Positions 1-5,333 of a DNA stretch of 5,333 nt are shown one piece after another (within the stretch, counting starts at the first letter, position 1; each line of letters begins with the position of its first letter). Under the pieces are notes generated by a model. The model ran no database searches. It worked only from the letters and a program-made list of their open reading frames with translations, and was not told where the DNA came from. A program made the translations under genes and the position numbers. Source of the stretch: Bacteroidota bacterium (GTDB lineage: Bacteria > Bacteroidota > Bacteroidia > Bacteroidales > UBA932); the NCBI GenBank assembly GCA_009778375.1, contig WRJW01000118.1:1-5333 (forward strand), in the 5' to 3' direction.

Positions 1-8
1 TTTCGCTG

Positions 9-39
9 CAAAGGTATGGCATTTCAAAGTCCCGACAAT
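9..39 (-). promoter_or_regulatory. Leftward Bacteroidota-type promoter for a gene beyond the left edge
   Basis: Read on the minus strand, positions 16-9 give TACCTTTG, a perfect match to the Bacteroides -7 element TAnnTTTG. Positions 39-36 give ATTG, three of four bases of the -33 element TTTG, with a 19-base spacer. Transcription would start at about position 3 and leave the window, so the gene served is not visible. The same ten bases (GCAAAGGTAT on the plus strand) occur in the promoter at the right end of the window. Confidence 0.55.
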
Positions 40-99
40 CCCATTTTTTGCAACTGCATTTTTGAAAAAACCTGAAAATTGGCATTTTTTGCACTTTTT

Positions 100-131
100 C
101 TTGTTTTTCCCGTTGCTTTTTCCGATATTTG
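100..131 (+). promoter_or_regulatory. Probable promoter of the HTH regulator gene
   Basis: CTTG at 100-103 and GATATTTG at 124-131 resemble the Bacteroides -33 (TTTG) and -7 (TAnnTTTG) elements, with one mismatch in each and a 20-base spacer. Transcription would begin near 137, giving a leader of about 65 bases before the regulator start codon. The match is weaker than in the two leftward promoters, as would fit a lowly expressed or activator-dependent regulator gene. The region is so rich in T-tracts that a chance match is possible. Confidence 0.35.
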
Positions 132-152
132 CACATTGGGAATTGAATGACC

Positions 153-172
153 CGAAAAATCACCGTTTTTCG
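153..172. repeat. Inverted repeat in the leader of the regulator gene
   Basis: CGAAAAA at 153-159 and TTTTTCG at 166-172 form perfect 7-bp arms around the loop TCACCG. The repeat ends 30 bases before the start codon. It lies downstream of the probable promoter, so it would be transcribed and could form a weak A/U-rich hairpin or act as an operator. A second A6-G-T6 dyad follows at 173-185. This sequence is low in complexity, so function is uncertain. Confidence 0.35.
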
Positions 173-202
173 AAAAAAGTTTTTTAAAAATATCCGTTAA
201 TT

Positions 203-1207
203 ATGAAAAATCGGAAAAAGTTTTTAGAGATTCAGCGGAAACTGATGGAGGAAGTTCAAAAAAAACTTCCCGAAAACAGGGTTTGGGCTGATGAAATAGC
301 GGAGCTGTTCGAGGTAAGTGTAAGTTCGATGTACCGGCGAATCCGCGGTGAGCAACTCTTAAGCTTAGATGAAATCTGTGCCCTTTGCCAACGGTTTGAC
401 ATTTCATTTGATGCATTGATGAACGTTAAGACCCCCCGTCAATTTGATTGCGTTTATAGTCCTGTTAACTCGGCCATTTATCAAGAGTATCAAGACTATA
501 TATCTTCGTTATTCCAAAATTTTGAAAGAATTAAGGCATCCGAAAGTTCGAGCATACTTTTGTCGGCCGCTGATATTCCCCTCTTTCACTTACTGGCCTG
601 CGACGAATTGAGATTTTTTAATTTATTCACTTATGCCAACAGCGTTTATGACTATGAAGGAAGTATGGAAGAATTTCTCGAGGAGATGAAAACGCCCGAA
701 ATAGTACATTATCATCATCAAATTTCCGACGCATATGAGCACATCCCATCGACTGAGATATGGACAAACAATACCCTCGTACCGACTTTAAAGCTCATTA
801 GCTATTATCTTGGATTATGCAGGTTCACCGATAAAGAGTTGCCTCTACTTTTGTGTGAACAGCTATTGAATATTTTGAACAAGCTGCAAAAGTGGGTAGA
901 AAATTGTTCCAAAGACGACGGAAATACTCCTTTTGGGCTCTACTGGAGCGACATGGAACCGGACAACACGTACATTCTGTTGAATCATGGCGAGTATAGC
1001 AACTGTATTGTCAAATTATTTACCATCAATCATCTGAATGTTTACGAACATGCCTTTTGCCGAGAAACGGAGATTTGGCTGACCAAACTGTCCAAACGTG
1101 CGGTACTGTTAAGCGGAAGTTCTGAGCGGGACAAGGTCAAATTCTTTAATACGCAGCGTCACAAAGTGAAATCCTTAATCGAAACCATCAACGCACATTT
1201 TGAATAA
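203..1207 (+). CDS. Helix-turn-helix DNA-binding transcriptional regulator (Bacteroidota-type)
   Basis: This 334-residue cytoplasmic protein probably binds DNA and regulates transcription. Residues 28-73 form a helix-turn-helix of the XRE/BetR-like kind: helix ADEIAELFEV, the turn, then the recognition helix SVSSMYRRIRGE, followed by a supporting helix with SLDEICALCQRF. A basic, charged helix precedes it (residues 2-22). The remaining 250 residues are mostly helical with no catalytic motif or membrane segment. The stretch around 122-146 (ADIPLFHLLACDEL) resembles a motif I recall from uncharacterised Bacteroidota regulators with the same layout, so this part is probably a sensing or dimerisation region. 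The ATG at 203 is the first start after an in-frame TAA at 185-187. No Shine-Dalgarno is seen, which is normal for the phylum. The gene is more A/T-rich than its neighbour, and the two converge with a 58-base gap. The target genes and the signal sensed are unknown. The DNA-binding role is well supported; the link to the neighbouring surface protein is only a possibility. Confidence 0.85.
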   Translation: MKNRKKFLEIQRKLMEEVQKKLPENRVWADEIAELFEVSVSSMYRRIRGEQLLSLDEICALCQRFDISFDALMNVKTPRQFDCVYSPVNSAIYQEYQDYISSLFQNFERIKASESSSILLSAADIPLFHLLACDELRFFNLFTYANSVYDYEGSMEEFLEEMKTPEIVHYHHQISDAYEHIPSTEIWTNNTLVPTLKLISYYLGLCRFTDKELPLLLCEQLLNILNKLQKWVENCSKDDGNTPFGLYWSDMEPDNTYILLNHGEYSNCIVKLFTINHLNVYEHAFCRETEIWLTKLSKRAVLLSGSSERDKVKFFNTQRHKVKSLIETINAHFE

Positions 1208-1212
1208 TCTAA

Positions 1213-1243
1213 GTGAAACAAAAACGTTGATTTGATCAGGCGT
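1213..1243 (-). terminator. Weak intrinsic-terminator-like hairpin for the lipoprotein gene
   Basis: Read on the minus strand just past the lipoprotein stop codon, ACG-CC-TGAT-CAA-ATCA-A-CGT forms an interrupted stem (3 plus 4 pairs) and is followed directly by TTTTGTTTC. Position and T-run fit a rho-independent terminator about 22 bases after the stop. The stem is short, A/T-rich and broken by an internal loop, so it may be inefficient. I see no separate terminator for the plus-strand gene in the 58-base convergent gap. Confidence 0.3.
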
Positions 1244-1265
1244 AGATTTATGGATAATCATAGAC

Positions 1266-4200
1266 CTAATAGGGCGGCACAATACTTCCCGTGTATTCGC
1301 CCGCAAGCCAGTTTACGGTAGCACTGCGCTTGTAGCGGTCATAGGTGATGGTACATATATGGGTAAAGCGGTTTCTGTAATCATTAAACTGGGTACTACT
1401 CGAAACCTGATTTACGCGGTTGGTTGTCCACAGAGGCGGAAGGAGGTAACCTGTTCCATTGGCTCCTCTTAGCTGTGCATCAGAAGTCCCTTCGGGCACA
1501 CAGTAAAAATTGAGCGCATTGATACCACTGCCGGTAACGCCAACACCGCTCGGTTTCATCATTATACTGTTCACCGAATCGATTACATGTGAAACGGGAT
1601 TTTCCCATAGGTATCTATCGTTATAAGTAGACAACGTCATCCGAACCGGATTGCCGGCCGTTCCTGAATAGATTGTATTATAGACTTCTATATAAATATA
1701 GCGATTCAATCCCGAATTATCGTTGCGTGGATCTGCCGGTGTAATCTTTGGCGCATTAAAGAATACCGTCTCCCCTTCGCCCGATCTGGCATCACCGCCC
1801 CAAAACATTAGATTATCTGCCAACTGTGCAGGGGTAAAAGAGGGATTCTGGCTATAATTAACCGTATTACCTCCCACGCCAACCAATGATTTCAAACCCC
1901 AACCCACGGCTCGAGAATCGGCGCCGGTACCCATACCTCCAGCTACATAATTTTGTGTATCAAAGTTATAGGTAACGCCCCCTCCTGTTACCGGTAATCC
2001 GTTACCGGCAAATTCAACGGCAATATCAACATCACAACTGGTAGACCCCTGATTTACCCAGGTAAATTTCATTACAAAATACTTAAAGGGAGGAATAATA
2101 TTATAGTCCTGAATAACGGGGATCGTTACCTGATAGGTGGGATCGTTGGCATGGGCCAGCGTAATGTAGCCGGTGCGGGGTTCTCCGTCTGGAGATTGAT
2201 TGGCCATCAATTGAAGTTCTCCACTTGGAAGGATGGTGGCAGAAGTAATCCACGATGAGTAGTCCACGATGGTAAAGGTCTCGCTGCCTCCGTACACAAA
2301 CAGTTGGTACGTTCCGGTATTGCCGACAGAAGCGGAGTTGGAAATCAAAAATTCTTCGTCGTCATCTATAAAGTAGTTATCTACGTTTACGGTAACGCTC
2401 TTACCCGTTTGGGTATTGGTAACCACAAAAGTATCCGCCCCAAAGTTTGCGTTGCTGCGGGTAAGGGTTATGGTAGTGATTCCGGGAGTTCCGGTTGTCG
2501 AAGAAAGGGAGGCGTTGGCCGGAAGATTGGACGCCACCCAGGGGCCGCTGCTGGTAATGGTTATCGTTTTGGAAGTATTGCCCGTACTGGGTGACAGCCA
2601 AAGTGATGAAGGGACCACAGACAAAACGGTCTCTACGCAACGAACGGTATGTCCAAACTCAAAGCTGCTGGCCCCATACGATCCTCCTGAGAAAAGAGGC
2701 TGAAAAGTTACCTCTCCCCATGCTCCGGGTCCATAGGGGCCGCGCCAGCCTGTCCAGTAATCGGCATATTCGCCCAAAAAACTGAGGCCAATGCTTTGGC
2801 TGCGGTTACCGGTAAAGGGAAAGAAAATGGAGCCATTGTTGGCCGTATGAAACAAAAGGAGTCCCATATAGGCAACATCCTGATTTCTTGGATCGCTAAG
2901 AGTCGAATAATAGGAAACTGCACCATTTTCCCTTGGCAAATTTCCGGGAGGGGTTACCAAGGCCCGCCGGTCGAAGAAGCCATCGGCATAAAAGCCCGCA
3001 ACGGGAGTGGTATATCCGCTGCCGCCAAAACCCGCCGTCACAAAATCGGCAAACTCATCCGCAACGGGCGTCTCAAAACCATCGGGACAGGCATTGTCCA
3101 AGGTATAAAGAGCCCCGCTGCCCACACTCGTCCATCCGGGAGAAGCGTTGGGGGGATTGATGGGATGATAGGGGCTGGGAGTATCGATGTTAGCAGAATA
3201 TCCCCACTGATAATAATACCCTCCCTGCGACGGATAATGAACAAAACGCTGTGGATGATAAACCGGATCGTTGTAATTACCCAAATTATAGGGACTCCAT
3301 CGGAGGCCGGAGGTGCGTCCGGGGATAAAATCTACCCCTTCGCCCTGACGGATCCAGATCCGGTGCGTCTTCCCTTTATCTTTACACCAAAGCAACACGA
3401 CTCCGTAACGGACAGGAGCCGCAGGAGTGGGCGAATAGGCCGTTTTTAAGCCTATGCGAAAGTAGAGATCATGCAAAGGGGTCAGGGTTCCCTTTATCTC
3501 GGTAGAAGTGCCAAAAACGCCATGATTCAGGTCAAAACCGGCATCGTTGCCGTTGTGCACGGCAGATTCGTTGGCCCCTCCCCTCCAGCCTACATTGGGG
3601 TCGGAGGTCATCAGCGTATCCAGGACAATCCAATCCCTCCCCTCGAGCACGACTGCCATCCACGCCCCGTCCATAACACCCGAAGCGGGTCGGGAGGTTC
3701 GAATCAGACGCTCGCCCCATTGGTTGGCCTTCCAAAAAGCGCCCACAAAAGGAGTAACGTCTGACCCAAGATTGTCCGACACTTTGTTGACGGGAGGAAA
3801 CTGTATGATAGTGATCGTTTTGGTCAAAATACCTGCGGTTATATCAAAGGTGGCTACGCGGGGCATGGAACCGGTATGGGCCGCGGCAGAAATCGCCACC
3901 GGAGTAGAAACAACCGTATTGGCCGTTGCCGTCTGCGGAGGATTGGGGTCAAAAGAGAGCCAGTTTTGGCCTCCGGCATCGTAGGTGATGTTCCCGATCT
4001 TCCATCCGCCCATATAGTCGGTAAATATCCGCAAAATTTGGGGATCGCTGTTGTGGTAATAGTAGAGCTCCGACTGATCGACCCCAATATAATAATGTTC
4101 GCCGTACACAAAATCATTGATCCCCGGTTCGTCCACGGCTTCCAAGGTAACCGTCAAGCCCTGGGGCTCGTTGTCAAAGGCCTCCTTAGCCGTATCGTAT

Positions 4201-5258
4201 CCGGCGTGGCTCACCTCGGTAATCACCAAAGAATAGGACCAGTTGCGCAAAATATTCACCGGCTTTACCGTATGCGTCAAAGGATCCTCTTTCCTAAAGT
4301 CCAACTTATACCATCGGTCGGCCTGGTTGGAGCCGTTTAGCATTACATTGGCCCTGACCAGCAGAAAGAGGTTGCCGGCAGGGGATTCATAGGTAAACAC
4401 CTCGTCTATGCACGATCCGGACGCATCAAAATCGCTTCCCGAATAGGAAATGGCATCGGCCAACGCGGGCGCCAAATGAATCGGACGCGTTACGCTTGGC
4501 CCCGCGGCAAAGAGGGGGTCGGGAGCTGCCAGCCACCACCCGGGGGCGGGCACCACATAGTCGTTGCAGTTGTAGTTGCAGAGCAGAATTTCCTGTAACG
4601 ATATTTTTGCCGATACGGACGGGTCTACCTGAAGGTCGATTTTGGCCACGTCTCGAGACAACTTGATGGGCGTTTCTTCATAATCTTTGTCGGCAGGAAT
4701 GGGAACTGTAAGTTGTTCAAATGCAGAGCACATATAAAAAGGACGGTAGCCGCTGCTGCCGGGCTCGGCGTTGTATTTATCCCCGGCATGGATCAAGGTC
4801 AAAAGCTCCGTTTCTATATCCGCCAAACTTATTTCGCCCCCAAGCCGGTACGATCCGTCCTCCAAATCACAGTGTTGATTAATCAGGTCGTAGGCATTGG
4901 CAATAAAAAGGGCCTTATAGGTATCGGGATTTATTAAGACTTTAAAACGCTTGAGGTTCTCTTTTCCGGGAATCGTGTTGATCTCCGTAGCCTGCGCATA
5001 CCCCGCCCAGGCTCCGCTTGAGGGGTCAAAGAGCAGGATGGTAATATCCTGCACTAAGTTGTCGTAAAATCCGGTGCGTGGGATGGCCCGGGTGGCCGGA
5101 TCATTGGGAACAGAAATACTGACCACAAAGCCAACGTCTTTGGGTGCTTTGGGATTCGGATACTTATCTCTGAAACACGAAGAGAGGGTCAAAAATGTCA
5201 AAAAAAGGGAAAAAAGGGATAATGCGGATGGGGCAGGTTTATTTTTAAAGGCTGACAT
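1266..5258 (-). CDS. Large modular surface lipoprotein, fimbrillin/BACON/FISUMP-like (putative adhesin)
   Basis: This 1330-residue protein is probably anchored by lipid to the outer membrane and displayed on the cell surface. It starts with a type II signal ending in LSSC (Cys28). Next come a fimbrillin/Mfa2-like region (about 40-345), a BACON domain (385-488), a 'GAFW..NQ.GERLI' module (489-640) and a FISUMP-like domain (641-876). Two BACON/Ig-like repeats (877-960, 966-1051) and an unassigned C-terminal domain (1056-1330) complete it. No enzyme motif is seen; the architecture suggests adhesion or carbohydrate binding, as in Bacteroidales pilus-tip proteins, and it may fall in a family annotated as DUF4906. 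It is far longer than ordinary fimbrillins or anchor proteins (about 300-500 residues). The ATG at 5258 is the first start after an in-frame TAA (5270-5268 on the minus strand); no Shine-Dalgarno is visible. The frame is intact and ends in TAG. No other fimbrial gene is present in the window, so a pilus role is unproven. Confidence 0.85.
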   Translation of the reverse strand: MSAFKNKPAPSALSLFSLFLTFLTLSSCFRDKYPNPKAPKDVGFVVSISVPNDPATRAIPRTGFYDNLVQDITILLFDPSSGAWAGYAQATEINTIPGKENLKRFKVLINPDTYKALFIANAYDLINQHCDLEDGSYRLGGEISLADIETELLTLIHAGDKYNAEPGSSGYRPFYMCSAFEQLTVPIPADKDYEETPIKLSRDVAKIDLQVDPSVSAKISLQEILLCNYNCNDYVVPAPGWWLAAPDPLFAAGPSVTRPIHLAPALADAISYSGSDFDASGSCIDEVFTYESPAGNLFLLVRANVMLNGSNQADRWYKLDFRKEDPLTHTVKPVNILRNWSYSLVITEVSHAGYDTAKEAFDNEPQGLTVTLEAVDEPGINDFVYGEHYYIGVDQSELYYYHNSDPQILRIFTDYMGGWKIGNITYDAGGQNWLSFDPNPPQTATANTVVSTPVAISAAAHTGSMPRVATFDITAGILTKTITIIQFPPVNKVSDNLGSDVTPFVGAFWKANQWGERLIRTSRPASGVMDGAWMAVVLEGRDWIVLDTLMTSDPNVGWRGGANESAVHNGNDAGFDLNHGVFGTSTEIKGTLTPLHDLYFRIGLKTAYSPTPAAPVRYGVVLLWCKDKGKTHRIWIRQGEGVDFIPGRTSGLRWSPYNLGNYNDPVYHPQRFVHYPSQGGYYYQWGYSANIDTPSPYHPINPPNASPGWTSVGSGALYTLDNACPDGFETPVADEFADFVTAGFGGSGYTTPVAGFYADGFFDRRALVTPPGNLPRENGAVSYYSTLSDPRNQDVAYMGLLLFHTANNGSIFFPFTGNRSQSIGLSFLGEYADYWTGWRGPYGPGAWGEVTFQPLFSGGSYGASSFEFGHTVRCVETVLSVVPSSLWLSPSTGNTSKTITITSSGPWVASNLPANASLSSTTGTPGITTITLTRSNANFGADTFVVTNTQTGKSVTVNVDNYFIDDDEEFLISNSASVGNTGTYQLFVYGGSETFTIVDYSSWITSATILPSGELQLMANQSPDGEPRTGYITLAHANDPTYQVTIPVIQDYNIIPPFKYFVMKFTWVNQGSTSCDVDIAVEFAGNGLPVTGGGVTYNFDTQNYVAGGMGTGADSRAVGWGLKSLVGVGGNTVNYSQNPSFTPAQLADNLMFWGGDARSGEGETVFFNAPKITPADPRNDNSGLNRYIYIEVYNTIYSGTAGNPVRMTLSTYNDRYLWENPVSHVIDSVNSIMMKPSGVGVTGSGINALNFYCVPEGTSDAQLRGANGTGYLLPPLWTTNRVNQVSSSTQFNDYRNRFTHICTITYDRYKRSATVNWLAGEYTGSIVPPY
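1269..2093 (-). other. Unassigned C-terminal domain of the lipoprotein
   Basis: Residues 1056-1330 form a beta-rich domain I cannot assign. Key phrases are 'SCDVDIAVEF' (1074-1083), 'RAVGWG' (1116-1121), 'LMFWGGDARSGEGE' (1150-1163) and 'RYIYIEVYNTIYSGTAG' (1186-1202). Bacteroidota surface proteins carry comparable D.D...VGWG...WGGD patterns, as far as I recall. The aspartates could bind a metal, but this is speculation. There is no type IX secretion tail or membrane segment. As the membrane-distal end it is the likeliest ligand-contacting part. Confidence 0.45.
2106..2363 (-). other. BACON/Ig-like repeat 3
   Basis: Residues 966-1051 run from 'EEFLISNSASVGNTGTYQL' through 'DYSSWI' (W1003) and 'EPRTGYITL' (R1028, G1030) to 'IPVIQD' (Q1050). 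The W, R.G.I and final Q positions are those of BACON domains. It precedes the C-terminal domain and probably acts as a rigid spacer. Confidence 0.5.
2379..2630 (-). other. BACON/Ig-like repeat 2
   Basis: Residues 877-960 begin right after the FISUMP-like domain with a P-S-S-L-W-L-S-P strand (883-890). They continue through 'SSGPW' (W907) to a final 'TGKSVTVNVD' strand. The layout is that of a degenerate BACON or similar Ig-like repeat without the terminal Gln. An acidic linker, IDDDEEF (964-970), leads into the next repeat. Confidence 0.45.
2631..3338 (-). other. FISUMP-like domain
   Basis: Residues 641-876 follow the order of the Fibrobacter succinogenes major paralogous (FISUMP) domain. 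The motifs are RWSPYNLG (653-660), YYYQWGY (681-687), ACPDGFETPVADEF (723-736), IFFPFTGNRS (811-820), YWTGW (834-838) and the closing VRCVE (872-876). Cys724 and Cys874 lie where the family often has cysteines and could form a disulfide. The usual 'GWRvPT' is here GFETPV, so the copy is divergent. The domain is thought to be extracellular, with a binding role not established. Confidence 0.6.
3339..3794 (-). other. 'GAFW..NQ.GERLI' beta-rich module before the FISUMP-like domain
   Basis: Residues 489-640 hold the phrases VGAFWKANQWGERLI (505-519), LYFRIGLKT (598-606), VRYGVVLLW (616-624) and IWIRQGEG (634-641). I recall this set of phrases from large Bacteroidales surface proteins, where it sits just before a FISUMP-like region. 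It probably forms another beta-sandwich. I know of no assigned function. Confidence 0.5.
3795..4106 (-). other. BACON domain 1
   Basis: Residues 385-488 match the BACON pattern. It has paired tryptophans at W419 and W433 within 'GGWKIGN...NWLSF', an Arg at 467 beginning the 'R.A.FDITAG' strand, and a closing 'TITIIQ' strand with Q486. BACON domains are small Ig-like folds found in Bacteroidota surface and glycan-related proteins, where they act as spacers or mucin/glycan binders. Confidence 0.65.
4224..5141 (-). other. Fimbrillin/Mfa2-like N-terminal region
   Basis: Residues 40-345 show the signposts of Bacteroidales fimbrial proteins. There is an early strand with an ATRA motif (55-58), then VQDITILLFD (69-78) and YKALFIANA (114-122). 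The junction motif LSRDVAKIDL follows (200-209), and ILRNWSYSLVITEV (336-349) closes the second beta-sandwich. Known fimbrillins and anchor or tip proteins have two such sandwiches assembled by strand exchange. Arg57 and Arg61 could be sites for propeptide cleavage by an arginine protease, as in Porphyromonas, but this is speculative here. Confidence 0.7.
5175..5258 (-). other. Lipoprotein signal peptide with lipobox
   Basis: Residues 1-28 have a short positive start (Lys5, Lys7), a hydrophobic core rich in Leu and Phe (residues 13-25) and the lipobox LSSC. Signal peptidase II should cut before Cys28, which would carry the lipid. The residues after it (FRDKYPNP) do not form a clear acidic surface-export signal of the Bacteroides or Capnocytophaga kind, so surface exposure is inferred from the domains, not from this motif. 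Confidence 0.85.
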
Positions 5259-5302
5259 TATACAGTATTATGAGGTTAGTTGAGTTCAAAATACAAATTG
5301 CG

Positions 5303-5333
5303 CAAAGGTATCAATAATATTGATACGACCATA
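5303..5333 (-). promoter_or_regulatory. Promoter of the surface lipoprotein gene
   Basis: On the minus strand, positions 5310-5303 read TACCTTTG, a perfect -7 element. The last four bases of the window read TATG, three of four bases of the -33 element, with a 19-base spacer. Transcription would start near 5297, giving a leader of about 39 bases. The lipoprotein gene is therefore probably the first gene of its transcript. The -33 match rests on the window edge and could shift by a base. Confidence 0.55.
5308..5326. promoter_or_regulatory. Perfect 19-bp palindrome (candidate operator) in the lipoprotein promoter
   Basis: GTATCAATAATATTGATAC is a perfect inverted repeat with 9-bp arms around one central base. 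It lies between the -33 and -7 elements and overlaps three bases of the -7 box, where a bound protein would block RNA polymerase. The 9-1-9 layout is that of a dimeric regulator site. The sequence does not match Fur or DtxR boxes. I found no second full copy in the window, so the protein that binds is unknown. Confidence 0.55.

Larger units (their letters stand above)
7..133. repeat. Four TTTGCA boxes spaced 40-41 bp in the regulator's upstream region
   Basis: TTTGCA starts at 47, 88 and 128 on the plus strand, and its reverse complement TGCAAA starts at 7. The start-to-start distances are 40, 41 and 40 bases, close to four helical turns. The outer two boxes are part of the divergent -7 elements. 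The middle two sit in a longer direct repeat, CATTTTTTGCA at 42-52 and 83-93. This places the boxes on one face of the DNA. A role as regulator-binding sites is inference. Confidence 0.4.

Noticed and set aside
201..416. 71-codon minus-strand open frame opposite the regulator's start
   Set aside because: It is antisense to the helix-turn-helix coding region and its stop lies at the regulator's start codon. No family is recognised.
730..1000. CRISPR array, tRNA, rRNA or insertion sequence anywhere in the window
   Set aside because: No regularly repeated spacers, no tRNA-like cloverleaf, no rRNA signature and no transposase motif were seen on either strand. The span given lies in the regulator gene and stands for the whole window.
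1249..1262. TATGGATAATCATA dyad in the convergent gap as a terminator of the regulator gene
   Set aside because: The stem is only four or five pairs, and no T-run follows on the plus strand.
1988..2008. CCGGTAA-TCCG-TTACCGG hairpin with GTTACCGG direct repeat inside the lipoprotein gene
   Set aside because: It falls in coding sequence for a Gly/Pro/Val-rich loop (AGNGLPVTGGG) where repeated codons easily create such symmetry. There is no sign of an insertion or a regulatory site.
2796..3449. 217-codon open frame on the plus strand, antisense to the lipoprotein gene
   Set aside because: Its translation is rich in Arg, Gly and Ile in a low-information pattern, matches no domain I know, and lies opposite conserved FISUMP-like motifs. 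It is a shadow of the real gene.
3547..4340. Two overlapping plus-strand open frames of 145 and 154 codons
   Set aside because: Both are antisense to the BACON 1 and adjacent modules, have no start context or recognisable motif, and overlap each other in different frames.
5308..5326. The palindrome as a Fur/DtxR box or as one end of an invertible promoter
   Set aside because: The 9-1-9 geometry resembles Fur boxes but the bases do not match. No second copy of the repeat is found in the window to define an invertible segment; a copy to the right cannot be excluded.

Overview
The window looks like a piece of a Bacteroidota chromosome, most likely of the order Bacteroidales. Three things point there. 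The first is Bacteroides-type promoter elements: TACCTTTG -7 boxes with a TTTG-like -33 box about 19 bases away. The second is the lack of clear Shine-Dalgarno sequences before both genes. The third is the protein content: a fimbrillin-like lipoprotein carrying BACON and FISUMP-like modules, and a regulator type that I know only from this phylum. The genus cannot be named from the sequence.

There are two genes, arranged tail to tail. Positions 1-202 are an A/T-tract-rich control region. It holds a good leftward promoter for a gene outside the window and a weaker rightward promoter for the regulator. It also has evenly spaced TTTGCA boxes and a small hairpin in the regulator's leader. The plus-strand gene at 203-1207 encodes a 334-residue helix-turn-helix DNA-binding protein. 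A short convergent gap (1208-1265) holds a weak terminator-like hairpin that reads for the minus-strand gene.

The minus-strand gene at 1266-5258 takes up three quarters of the window. It encodes a 1330-residue modular lipoprotein. In order, it has a lipoprotein signal, a fimbrillin/Mfa2-like N-terminal region, a BACON domain, a 'GAFW..NQ.GERLI' module, a FISUMP-like domain, two further BACON/Ig-like repeats and a C-terminal domain of about 275 residues that I cannot assign. This suggests a cell-surface adhesin or pilus-tip type protein. Its own promoter lies in the last 31 bases of the window. A perfect 19-bp palindrome fills most of the spacer of that promoter and overlaps its -7 box, as an operator would.

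How the genes work together is inference. The neighbouring regulator could control the surface protein through the palindrome, but nothing in the sequence proves this pairing. The most unusual items are the operator-like palindrome, the architecture of the giant lipoprotein, its unassigned C-terminal domain, and the roughly 40-bp periodic TTTGCA boxes upstream of the regulator.
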